Source: Kribbella solani
Lineage (GTDB): Bacteria > Actinomycetota > Actinomycetes > Propionibacteriales > Kribbellaceae
Assembly (NCBI RefSeq): GCF_014205295.1
Contig: NZ_JACHNF010000001.1
Coordinates: forward strand, 1,674,001 to 1,738,000
Reading direction: 5' to 3'
Length of the DNA: 64,000 nucleotides
The notes beneath the pieces are model-generated. The model did no database searches. It had not been told where the DNA came from and worked only from the letters and a program-made list of their open reading frames with translations. How positions within the stretch are numbered: position 1 is the stretch's first letter; each line of letters opens with the position of its first letter. A program made the translations under genes and the position numbers. This document shows positions 34,874 through 43,007 of this stretch, piece by piece.

Positions 34874-35968
34874 TCAGTCGATGCGTGGCGTTTGGGCCGC
34901 GCCGCCTGCCTGGCGTTGGCGGGACTGGTGGTCGCGGGGCGGGGTGCTGCTCTCGGAGGCTGCTGATTCGGCGGAAGTTGCCGGGCGGTTCATGATCTGC
35001 CCGGCGGGTGGCTGGGCAGTCAGCATGGAGCGCAGGTGGTCGAGGTCCGGCACGCGCTGGGCGGGGCCGGCCTCGGCGGCTGGGGCTGACTGGGTGGATT
35101 CGGCGCGGAGCTCGGCCGCGATCGAGCGCAAGGCGACCGAGGCTTCGGCAGCGGTCGGACGATCTCCCGGGTCCTTGGCTGTCATGTCCGCGATCAACTG
35201 ATCAAGCGCCGGCGGAACATCGTCGCGGACAGCCGACAGGCGCGGTACCTGGCCGTCGGCCTGCGCGAACCGGCTGCCGTGCGCGCCGAACACAACCTGT
35301 CCGGTGGCCGCTTCGTGGAGCGTCAGTCCGGCACCGTAGACGTCGGTGGCCGGATCCGGGAGCGGCGGCTCGAAGTTCGGACGGCGGTTCCGGATGGCGT
35401 TGGACGCATCGGCAAGTTCAGGGGCCGCGTACCCCCAGGTGCCGACGCTGAGCTCCACCTCCGGATCGCCCGTGCGCGACGAGTTGCCGAAGTCGATGAG
35501 TTTGACCTGACCGTCGGGCGTGATCATCACGTTGTCCGGGTTGATGTCGCGATGCACCAGGTCGGCCGCGTGCACCGTACGCAACGCGTCCGTGAGCTGA
35601 GCCCCGACGTCGGCGACCCGCCCCAGGTCGAGCGCCCCGTCCGAGCTCAACCGCTCGTTCATCGTCTGACCGCGGACCAGCTCGACCGCGACGTACGGCG
35701 TGAACTCGGTTGCGGTCGCATCGAGGTCGAAAGCCCGCACGATGTTCGGATGCTGAAACCGTGCGGTTCGGTCGTGCTCGGCGGTGAACTTTCCCAGCAC
35801 GTACGGCTTGTAGTCCTCCACGTGCGGGATCTTGAGCACGACGTCCTCGCCACGCTGGACATCCGTGGCGGTCCAGATCGAGGTCGCGCCACCTTCGCTG
35901 ATACGACGCGCGTCCGTGTAACGACTCGGCAGTACGGGGGTGTACTCCGGAAAGTAGTACTCAACGAT
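34874..35968 (-). CDS. Soluble Ser/Thr protein kinase with uncertain start
   Basis: Kinase hallmarks: VVLKIP (ATP Lys), HRDINPDNV (catalytic loop; Asp and Asn present), LIDFGNSS (DFG), YAAPELAD (APE). The first ATG/GTG/TTG in frame is the GTG at 35839, three codons before the ATP-binding Lys, which would delete the Gly-rich loop. The coding sequence clearly continues upstream (RRISEGGATSIWTATD) to an in-frame stop at 35987. Possible starts there are only ATC at 35966-35968 (GAAGGG nine bases upstream) or CTG at 35932. The Ala/Pro-rich tail has no membrane helix, so the kinase is cytoplasmic. Substrate unknown. Confidence 0.8.
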   Translation of the reverse strand: MVEYYFPEYTPVLPSRYTDARRISEGGATSIWTATDVQRGEDVVLKIPHVEDYKPYVLGKFTAEHDRTARFQHPNIVRAFDLDATATEFTPYVAVELVRGQTMNERLSSDGALDLGRVADVGAQLTDALRTVHAADLVHRDINPDNVMITPDGQVKLIDFGNSSRTGDPEVELSVGTWGYAAPELADASNAIRNRRPNFEPPLPDPATDVYGAGLTLHEAATGQVVFGAHGSRFAQADGQVPRLSAVRDDVPPALDQLIADMTAKDPGDRPTAAEASVALRSIAAELRAESTQSAPAAEAGPAQRVPDLDHLRSMLTAQPPAGQIMNRPATSAESAASESSTPPRDHQSRQRQAGGAAQTPRID

Positions 35969-36007
35969 GGCAGGGATCCCTTCGACTCACCTACGCGAAC
36001 GGACAGG

Positions 36008-37837
36008 TTAGCCGGTCGGGGTGTCCGTGAGCGGCGTGGCGTTGCCGGGATCGTCGCCGTGCCAGGTTTGCCAGAGGTTGCCGTAGACGCCGCCGGCGCT
36101 GACCAGTTCGTCGTGGGTGCCGAGCTCTACCAGTTCACCGGCTTCCATCACGGCGATTCGGTCGGCGTCGTGGGCGGTTTGCAGGCGGTGGGCGATCGCG
36201 ATCACGGTGCGCCCGTGCAGTACGGCGGCCAGTGACTGCTCGGTTTGACGCGCGGTCTTCGGGTCGAGAAGCGCGGTCGCCTCGTCCAGGATCAGCGTGT
36301 GCGGATCAGCGAGAACCACCCGAGCCAACGAAAGCTGCTGCGCCGCAGCATCACCAAGAATCAACTCCCGCCCAAGCACAACATCCAGCTCACCGTCCGG
36401 TTCGCCTTCTGGTGCGGCGGGCCAGGTTGCACCGACTGCGTTCAGGGCGGCGTGCAGTTCGCTGTCGGTGGCGTCTGGTTTGGCGATCAAGAGGTTGTCG
36501 CGGAGGGTGTCGTGGAAGACGTGGTGATCTTGCGTGATCAGCACGACGTGCTCGCGCAACTGATCCGGCGGAAGATCGGCAACCGGCGTACCGCCAATCG
36601 TCACCGACCCGGTGTGCGGCCGGTCCAACCCGGCGAGCAGTCGCGCGAGCGTCGACTTCCCCGCGCCGGACGTACCGACGATCGCCAGCCGTTCCCCGGG
36701 CTGCACCGACAAATCGATCCCACGCAGCACATCGCGTACGCCGGTGTAGCTGAAGCGGACGTCCTGCACGCGAATCCGGTTGCCGGGAACGTCCCGCGCC
36801 GACGCGGCCGGCGCGTTCGCCCGCGACGCTTCGGTCTGCGACGGTTCGGTCCGCGGGATGTCTGACAGCCCCTCCACTCGCGCGTACGAGGCCGCCGCAC
36901 CTTGCAGCTGCTCGATCCACAACATGACCGTGTTGAGCGGATCGACCAACTGCCGCAAGTACACCGCCGCGGTCACGACCACCCCAAGGCTGACCAGCTC
37001 GTTGGCATACAGCGCGCCTCCGATCAGCAGGGCTCCCGCAACCGGTAACGTCAGCGCGATCTCCGACCACGGAAACAGGATCGTGCGCAGCCACAATGCC
37101 CCGAGCCGAGCGCGCCGCGCCTGCCCGATCGCGGCTTCGGTCACCTCGGTACGGCGATCCTCCAGACCGAGCAGCTCCACCGTACGGGCGCCCTTCGCCG
37201 TACTCGCGACGATGTCGGCGAGCCCCGCTTCCGCGCCCGCCGCGGCCAGGTACACCGGCCGGGCTCGGCGAAGGTACCAGCGCACCGCCGCGCCGACACC
37301 GAGCAACGACGCGAGACCGCAGAGCCCGAGCCGCGGATCGAGCACGAGCACCGCGACGATCAGGAACAGCGCGTGGACGACCGCCACCAGCACCTCGGGC
37401 ACCGCGGACCGCAGCGTCGCCGCGACCTGGCTTGCGTCGGTACTTCCCCGCGCGATCAGGTCACCGACTGGCACCTGATCCGCCACGCGGGGCGGCAGCG
37501 CCAACGTACGCCGCATGAACCGTTCGCGGACGCGGGCGGCCGTACGCTCACCGAACCGGTAACCGATCTTGAGCGCCCACCACGACAGCACCGTCTGGGC
37601 AACCGTGAGCAGCACAGCACCGAACGCAAGCCGATCGACCGTGCTGAGCACGTTGCCGGAGCCGCCCTGGATCGTGTCGATGATCCGACCAAGCAGCCAT
37701 GGACCTACCAAACCGGCCGCGGCGGCGAGGCCGTTGACCAGGACAAGGCCGATCACCGCGGCACGGTCGGCGCGCAGGTCACGCCCAGCCGCCGAACGAA
37801 CCTCCGCCGGAGAAGCGACGGGCAGTTGGCCACTCAT
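36008..37837 (-). CDS. ABC exporter half-transporter with competent Walker motifs and degenerate signature
   Basis: 609 residues: six-helix membrane domain (residues about 25-310), then ATPase. Walker A IVGTSGAGKSTL near 390, Q-loop ITQDHHVF, Walker B LILDEATALLD and switch His AHRLQ are intact. The ABC signature is replaced by LGDAAAQQLSLARV. In a heterodimer with the neighbouring protein this subunit supplies the ATP-hydrolysing half-site while the neighbour supplies the good signature. Likely exports a lipophilic compound or drug. Second gene of the pair, 49 bases after the first. Confidence 0.9.
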   Translation of the reverse strand: MSGQLPVASPAEVRSAAGRDLRADRAAVIGLVLVNGLAAAAGLVGPWLLGRIIDTIQGGSGNVLSTVDRLAFGAVLLTVAQTVLSWWALKIGYRFGERTAARVRERFMRRTLALPPRVADQVPVGDLIARGSTDASQVAATLRSAVPEVLVAVVHALFLIVAVLVLDPRLGLCGLASLLGVGAAVRWYLRRARPVYLAAAGAEAGLADIVASTAKGARTVELLGLEDRRTEVTEAAIGQARRARLGALWLRTILFPWSEIALTLPVAGALLIGGALYANELVSLGVVVTAAVYLRQLVDPLNTVMLWIEQLQGAAASYARVEGLSDIPRTEPSQTEASRANAPAASARDVPGNRIRVQDVRFSYTGVRDVLRGIDLSVQPGERLAIVGTSGAGKSTLARLLAGLDRPHTGSVTIGGTPVADLPPDQLREHVVLITQDHHVFHDTLRDNLLIAKPDATDSELHAALNAVGATWPAAPEGEPDGELDVVLGRELILGDAAAQQLSLARVVLADPHTLILDEATALLDPKTARQTEQSLAAVLHGRTVIAIAHRLQTAHDADRIAVMEAGELVELGTHDELVSAGGVYGNLWQTWHGDDPGNATPLTDTPTG

Positions 37838-37886
37838 CGGTCGTCCAAACGGACTTCAGCCGCCGAAGTGACACGCGGTCGACTGC

Positions 37887-39695
37887 TCATTGGTCGTCCT
37901 GGGCGCGCGAGACGAGGTCGCGGTAGTGGGTGTCGCTGTGCAGGAGGTCTGCGTGGGTGCCGACTGACGACACCTGTCCGTCGAGCAGGACGATGACCTC
38001 GTCGGCACGGTCCAGTACGAGCGGTGAGGTGGTCGTGATCACGGTGGTCGTGCCGTGCCTGGCCGCGCGGAGTCGGTCGATCATGGCGGCTTCGGTGTTC
38101 GCGTCGACGGCGGAGGTTGGGTCGATCGCGAGAAGAACGTCGGGGGAGGCATACACGGCGCGGGCGAGGCGGATCCGTTGCCGTTGGCCACCAGACAGGT
38201 CGCTCCCGCCCGCGGCGAGCTGAGTATCCAGTCCGGCGGGCAGTGCCTCGACGATGTCCTCGGCGACGGCGCCGCGGAGGGCAGCGTGAATCCGGTGATC
38301 GTCGGGCTTGAGGCGCCCGGCGACGATGTCACGGACCGAGCCGGCGAACAGCTCGGCATCGTTGTCAGCGACAACCAGTCGCCCCCTGAGCTCACCACGA
38401 TCAGTCACCGCAAGCGGCACACCGCCCCAACTCGAACCCTCCCCACAACCCACCGCCCCTCGCGGTGCAGCACCCGCCGTTGTGTGCGGGGACGGTTCGA
38501 GTCGGCCGAGGCGTTCGATCACTGTGATTGCGTCCGCCGTACGCGCCGCGACCAGAGCGGTCAGCAAGCCTGGGCGGACGGTCACCCCGGAGAGCGGGTC
38601 AGCCAACGGACCGCAGCCGACCGGGATCGGTAGCGGATCACTCGGTCGGTGCGCGACCGGAAGATTGAGCAAGCCGATGATGCGGCGCCCGGCGACCCGG
38701 GCTCGCGCGATCTGACCGCCCGCCTCGATGAAGAACACGACTGGCAGGACCAGCACCGCGACATACCCGTACACGGCGACAACATCGCCGATCGTGATCG
38801 CGCCACTCGCCGCCATCCGCGCCGACAACCACACCACCGCGGCCAGAAACAACGCCGGCAACCCGGTCGACAACGCCCCGACCCAACTGGTCGGCCCCGC
38901 GACTCGATACCCATGCCCGACCAGCGCCTGCGATTGCTGCTCGTACCGTTCGGCGACGAGCTTCTTCCCGCCAAGACCGTTGAGTAGGCGAAGGCCGCCA
39001 AGTACATCGACCAGCCGCGTCGTCAGCTGACCTTGGTGGACGCGATACGTGCCGCCCGTCCGCTCGATGCGCTGCAGGAATGGACCGACCGCGATCGCCA
39101 GCAAAGGTACGCCGACCAGGACCATTACGGCGAGCAGCGGTGAGATCGTGAAGAGCACGACGGCGATGACGACGTACGCGACAGCCGCACCGACGCCCGG
39201 ACCGGTCACTGTGAGCGCCTGCGCGACGATCTGTACGTCCGACATGCCGACGGTCACGACCTCGCCGGCGCTGACCCGGCGCGCCAGCGACGCGCCCAGC
39301 CGGGACGTGTGCCAAACCGTCGCGCGGACCGAGCGGAACGACGCGTCCATCCGGATCTTCGTCATGGTGCGGTGCCGGCTGATACCGAGGAGGGCATTCA
39401 GTACGCCGATCGCGAGGAGGAGCAGCGCCCAGCCGATGAGGGCCGAGGTGTCGCGGTGGACCAGGCCTTGATCGACGGCGCGAGAGAGCACCCATGGTGG
39501 GATGGTGAGGCCGACCATCCACGACGTACCCAGGAACGCGCCGAGACAGACGCGGCGGGCTTGGGACTTGGTCAGCCAGTAGAGATAGCGAAGTGGGCCG
39601 GCCAGATCACGTGGAGTGGGTGGGCTCCAGGTCTCGGCGGTTCGGTCCAGCCAGGCGCGCATCGACCACTTGCGTGGGGATGCGTCGCTGACCAT
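37887..39695 (-). CDS. ABC exporter half-transporter with degenerate nucleotide-binding motifs
   Basis: 602 residues: membrane domain (residues about 40-330) and a divergent ATPase. The Walker A region reads LLTALVAARTADAITVI with no GxxGxGK(S/T); Walker B is LLAIDPTSAVD, lacking the catalytic Glu; the switch His is missing (TTTSPLVL). The signature DLSGGQRQRIRLARA is intact. The open frame is full length with normal codon use, so it is an evolved non-catalytic partner rather than a pseudogene. Together with the downstream gene it should have a single working ATP site. The ATG at 39695 has no strong ribosome site. Confidence 0.88.
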   Translation of the reverse strand: MVSDASPRKWSMRAWLDRTAETWSPPTPRDLAGPLRYLYWLTKSQARRVCLGAFLGTSWMVGLTIPPWVLSRAVDQGLVHRDTSALIGWALLLLAIGVLNALLGISRHRTMTKIRMDASFRSVRATVWHTSRLGASLARRVSAGEVVTVGMSDVQIVAQALTVTGPGVGAAVAYVVIAVVLFTISPLLAVMVLVGVPLLAIAVGPFLQRIERTGGTYRVHQGQLTTRLVDVLGGLRLLNGLGGKKLVAERYEQQSQALVGHGYRVAGPTSWVGALSTGLPALFLAAVVWLSARMAASGAITIGDVVAVYGYVAVLVLPVVFFIEAGGQIARARVAGRRIIGLLNLPVAHRPSDPLPIPVGCGPLADPLSGVTVRPGLLTALVAARTADAITVIERLGRLEPSPHTTAGAAPRGAVGCGEGSSWGGVPLAVTDRGELRGRLVVADNDAELFAGSVRDIVAGRLKPDDHRIHAALRGAVAEDIVEALPAGLDTQLAAGGSDLSGGQRQRIRLARAVYASPDVLLAIDPTSAVDANTEAAMIDRLRAARHGTTTVITTTSPLVLDRADEVIVLLDGQVSSVGTHADLLHSDTHYRDLVSRAQDDQ

Positions 39696-39750
39696 GCCGC
39701 AGATCCTGTCAGGTCGTCCGGACAGTTTCCTACAGTGGGGGAGTGGGGTG

Positions 39751-40395
39751 TCAGATCAGCGGGAGGAAGGCGTGGCAGGCTTCAATGTTGTGGAGTTGAA
39801 TGTCGTCTCGGCGGTGCTTCTCCCACGTGGATCTGGTCAGGCGCCAGCGGTTCAGCAGGACCGGTTCGCCTTGCCGGGTGGCCCAGTCGGCGCCGTTGGG
39901 TTCGTAGCCGAGGTTGCGTGAGATCGCGTTCGAGCCCTGGTTGTCCACGAAGGCGTCGCTGGTGGCTTCCTTCGCGCCGAGACCTTCGAACGCGAGGTGC
40001 AGCATCGCCGTACGCATCTCCTGCCCGTACCCACGACCGCGATGATCTGAGGACAGCCACGAGAAGGACGTGACCGTACCGAAGGTGGCGAATTCGACTC
40101 CCCAGACGTCCTGCATGCCGATCGGTTCGCCGTCGACCATCACGACGAAGTACAGCCGCCATTTCTCGGCCTCGACCGTGCCGCGCCCGCGCCACATCGA
40201 CCGCAACCACTTCGCGACCCGAAGATCAGGATCGGGCTCGTAGAACGAGATCGGGTCGTCGTACGGCGAGGGTTCCGCGTGCATCTTGCCGGCCCGCACC
40301 ACGCCGGACAGCCGATCCAGCAACTCGTCGGTCGCCGCATGCAACGACAGCACCGGCGTACTGACCCGCACTTTGAACAATGGATAGCTGTCCAT
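39751..40395 (-). CDS. GNAT-family N-acetyltransferase
   Basis: 214 residues from the ATG at 40395. Acetyl-CoA motif SSDHRGRGYGQEMRTAML near residue 122 and AFVDNQGSNAISRNLGYEPNG follow the RimJ/RimL-like layout. An upstream longer frame exists but lacks family-like sequence. Substrate unknown; may acetylate a small molecule or protein N-terminus. Confidence 0.85.
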   Translation of the reverse strand: MDSYPLFKVRVSTPVLSLHAATDELLDRLSGVVRAGKMHAEPSPYDDPISFYEPDPDLRVAKWLRSMWRGRGTVEAEKWRLYFVVMVDGEPIGMQDVWGVEFATFGTVTSFSWLSSDHRGRGYGQEMRTAMLHLAFEGLGAKEATSDAFVDNQGSNAISRNLGYEPNGADWATRQGEPVLLNRWRLTRSTWEKHRRDDIQLHNIEACHAFLPLI

Positions 40396-40518
40396 GCCAC
40401 CGACTTTCTGCCGTAAGTTTCCGCGAACGGCGGCCGACGATACCGGCCGGCTTCTCGGCGGGCGACCGATTTCCAATTGGCTCGCTTCCGCGTGGGTCGA
40501 TCTGCCAGGCTGCGACGT

Positions 40519-41034
40519 ATGCCTGAGATCGTGGTGCCGTTGACGATCCGCCCGCTGACCCACGACGACCTGCCGGCGATGGCCTGGTACGGCCCGCCAA
40601 CTGCCCTCGCGGCCGTGGCCGAGGCGATCGATCGCGCTCACCGCGGCGAGGTCGACTACCTGGCAGTCTGCCCACCTTCCGGCCGGCCGGTCGCCGTCGG
40701 AGGCGCCGACTACACGAAGCCGCCTGGTGCCGCGACGATCTGGCAGCTGTCGGTCCTGGAATCGCTCCAGTCCTGCGGGATCGGCACGCTGCTGATTCAC
40801 GCCTTGGAAGACCGAATCCGCGCCCGCGGGCTCCGCTGGGCCGAGCTCGGCGTCGACATCAACGCTGCCCGGCCGCAGGTCCTGTACGAACGTCTGGGCT
40901 ACACCGTCAGCGGGTCCGAAACGGCGTCCTGGAACCAGGAATCCGCGGACGGAACCGTCAGTTTGTACGAAACTCAGGTCACGCTACTGCGCAAAGATCT
41001 CCAGGCCGTACCCGAGGCGCCGGGGGAGTCGTGA
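40519..41034 (+). CDS. GNAT-family N-acetyltransferase
   Basis: 171 residues. TIRPLTHDDLPAMAW at the start, motif A region LSVLESLQSCGIGTLLIHALE (a variant Q-x-x-G-I-G loop) and VDINAARPQVLYERLGYTVSG at the end. It is divergent from the previous GNAT gene and convergent with the RidA gene, with a shared hairpin at 41032-41056. Confidence 0.84.
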   Translation: MPEIVVPLTIRPLTHDDLPAMAWYGPPTALAAVAEAIDRAHRGEVDYLAVCPPSGRPVAVGGADYTKPPGAATIWQLSVLESLQSCGIGTLLIHALEDRIRARGLRWAELGVDINAARPQVLYERLGYTVSGSETASWNQESADGTVSLYETQVTLLRKDLQAVPEAPGES

Positions 41035-41056
41035 CACCTTGTCTGCCCTGGTGTCA
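41032..41056. terminator. Hairpin between convergent GNAT and RidA genes
   Basis: TGACACC (41032-41038) and GGTGTCA (41050-41056) pair perfectly around an 11-base loop. The stop codons of both convergent genes fall in the stem, which suits a bidirectional terminator. Confidence 0.55.
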
Positions 41057-41446
41057 GATGACTGCGGTGGCCTCCACCTCGATCAGCTGCTCGGGGCGGG
41101 CGAGGGCGGCTACGCCGATCATCACGTCGACCGGCTTGTGGTCGCCGAACACTTCGTAGCGGGCTTCCTGGACGATCGGCTGATGTTCGCGGACGTACCC
41201 GACGAGGTAGATCCCGAGCCGGGTGACCTGGTCGGGCCGGGCGCCCGCGGCGGCCAGCGCGCGACCCAGGTTCGCGAACGTCAACCGTGCTTGGACCGCG
41301 AGATCGCCCGGGCCGACCAGGTTGCCCTGCAGATCCTCGGGCTCCTGCCCGGCGATGAACACCAGCTTGGTACCGGTCGCGATCGCCACGTGGCTGTACA
41401 TCGTGGGCGTCGGCAGATCACTCGGATTCAGCAACTCGACGGTCAT
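41054..41446 (-). CDS. RidA/YjgF-family enamine/imine deaminase-like protein
   Basis: 130 residues. AIATGTKLVFIAGQEP, NLGRALAAAGARPDQVTRLGIYLVG and RPEQLIEVEATAVI are typical of RidA-like trimers. The usual catalytic Arg near residue 105 (C-I-R context) is not obvious, so the activity may differ. Predicted role: hydrolysis of reactive enamine intermediates or small-ligand binding. Monocistronic. Confidence 0.85.
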   Translation of the reverse strand: MTVELLNPSDLPTPTMYSHVAIATGTKLVFIAGQEPEDLQGNLVGPGDLAVQARLTFANLGRALAAAGARPDQVTRLGIYLVGYVREHQPIVQEARYEVFGDHKPVDVMIGVAALARPEQLIEVEATAVI

Positions 41447-41529
41447 GCCAGCACTCTACGACCGCGCGAGTGCAGTCGATCAGGGCCGTCATTGCAGCAT
41501 GGTGCGGTCGGCGCGGTCGGTGTAGTCGG

Positions 41530-42321
41530 TCAGGTGCGGGCCTCGAGTACGGCGAGGTCGCGGACCGCGTACCGGTGGTGCTCGGCCTCTTCCTTCAGCA
41601 CCACCTTCAGGCAGCGGCGCACAACGTACTCCTGATCCGGATACGGCTCCGCCGGTTTGCGGCCGCAGACCCGATCGAGCTCCGCCTCGGTGAGCCCGTC
41701 GACGACACGCCGCATCGTGGCCATCCGGGCCGACCGTGGCGCGAGTACCTCGTCCAACGTCGGCGTCGCGTCGAGGGTGAGCCCGAGTTTGTCCGAGTCC
41801 TCGCGCGGCATCCCGCCGTACGGGAAACCCAGCGGATGGTACGGAGCGTCCTCCTCCAGCACCGCGTTGCCGAGCCAGGCGTCGCTGGCCAGCAGCAAGT
41901 GCCGTTGCGTCTCGACGAACGACCACTCGCCGTCGACCTGCTCGTACACCTTGGGCTCAGGCAGCAGCCTGGCCCGGTCAAACGTCGCCTGCCACATCGT
42001 CTCGATGGCGTCCCAAGCAGCCCGGTAGTCATCGACGCTCACGGCATTACGCGCCAGTACGCGCGTCGGGGCCTGCCGGTCGAGCTCAGCCTCCACGTAC
42101 GCGGTCACGTCGACGTCGTTGACGACAACCCGCTCAAAGGCGCCACCGACGTACACATCGCTCCCGTAGCAGTCGACGACCTTCAGCCCACTGACCTCAC
42201 AATCGCGAACCTCTAACCCGGCAAGGTCGGACGTCTGGATCCGCGCACCACGGAACTGGTCACTCGCTACATATTCTGAAGGCACCCAGAGAGTCTCCCG
42301 CAGCCCACCGACAGAAACCAC
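41530..42321 (-). CDS. DinB-like protein with an N-terminal pentapeptide-like segment
   Basis: 263 residues from a GTG at 42321; the exact start is uncertain because no ribosome site is visible. Residues about 20-70 have a pentapeptide-like rhythm (DQFRGARIQTSDLAGLEV), then a four-helix DinB fold: WDAIETMWQATFDRA, SFVETQRHLLLASDAWLG and a C-terminal EEAEHHRYAVRDL with likely metal His residues. DinB-like proteins are metal-dependent thiol-related enzymes (mycothiol S-transferases) or unknown. Divergent from the reductase gene. Confidence 0.78.
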   Translation of the reverse strand: MVSVGGLRETLWVPSEYVASDQFRGARIQTSDLAGLEVRDCEVSGLKVVDCYGSDVYVGGAFERVVVNDVDVTAYVEAELDRQAPTRVLARNAVSVDDYRAAWDAIETMWQATFDRARLLPEPKVYEQVDGEWSFVETQRHLLLASDAWLGNAVLEEDAPYHPLGFPYGGMPREDSDKLGLTLDATPTLDEVLAPRSARMATMRRVVDGLTEAELDRVCGRKPAEPYPDQEYVVRRCLKVVLKEEAEHHRYAVRDLAVLEART

Positions 42322-42402
42322 AACCGTCGACCACGGCCGAAACGTGTGACCGCTCAGTCGATCTGTAGGATGCCGAGACCGGCTCTCGGGGAGGCTGACG
42401 TC

Positions 42403-42966
42403 GTGCGGAAACTGACCTTCGCCATGAACGTGAGCCTGGACGGCTACGTCGCCGCGCCAGGCGGCGACCTCGGCTGGAGCGTGCCGAGCGACGAACTGTT
42501 CCAGTTTTGGTCCGACCGGGTCGGCGCGACCGGCCTGGCGCTGTACGGGCGGAAACTGTGGGAGACGATGAGCTCCCACTGGCCGACCGCCGACCGGCAA
42601 CCTGGCGCCACGCCGGCGGAGGTCGAGTACGCCCAACGCTGGCGATCCATGCCGAAGGTGGTGTTCTCCTCGACGACCAGCGCCGTCGACTGGAACACCC
42701 GCCTGACCACCGGTGACGCGATCAGCGAGATCAACCGCCTCAAAGCCGAGGAGGGCGGCCCGATGGACATCGGTGGCGCCACCCTCGCCGCGACCGCGAT
42801 GCGCGCCGGCCTGATCGACGAGTACGTACTGGCCACCGTGCCGGTCCTCGTCGGCGGCGGCACCCCGTTCTTCACGACCCTGGACAACTGGGTGAACCTG
42901 AACCTCGTCGAGACCCGAACGTTCCCCGGCGGCGTCCTCCTAACCAGATACGAAACCAAACGCTGA
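42403..42966 (+). CDS. Dihydrofolate-reductase-family protein (RibD C-terminal-like)
   Basis: 187 residues from a GTG with GGGGAGG seven bases upstream. RKLTFAMNVSLDGYVAAPGG, LYGRKLWETM, MPKVVFSSTT, MDIGGATLAATAM and VPVLVGGGTPFF match the family. Predicted NAD(P)H reductase; substrate unknown. It resembles the protein at 29894-30427 only at family level. Confidence 0.88.
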   Translation: MRKLTFAMNVSLDGYVAAPGGDLGWSVPSDELFQFWSDRVGATGLALYGRKLWETMSSHWPTADRQPGATPAEVEYAQRWRSMPKVVFSSTTSAVDWNTRLTTGDAISEINRLKAEEGGPMDIGGATLAATAMRAGLIDEYVLATVPVLVGGGTPFFTTLDNWVNLNLVETRTFPGGVLLTRYETKR

Positions 42967-43007
42967 CCGACGCCGGAATCGGCTTGGCTCGGCTTGCGCC
43001 GTCGGGC

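Noticed and set aside
42967..43005. Terminator between the reductase and metG (CCGACG / CGTCGG)
   Set aside because: Only a 6-bp stem with a 27-base loop; too weak to call.
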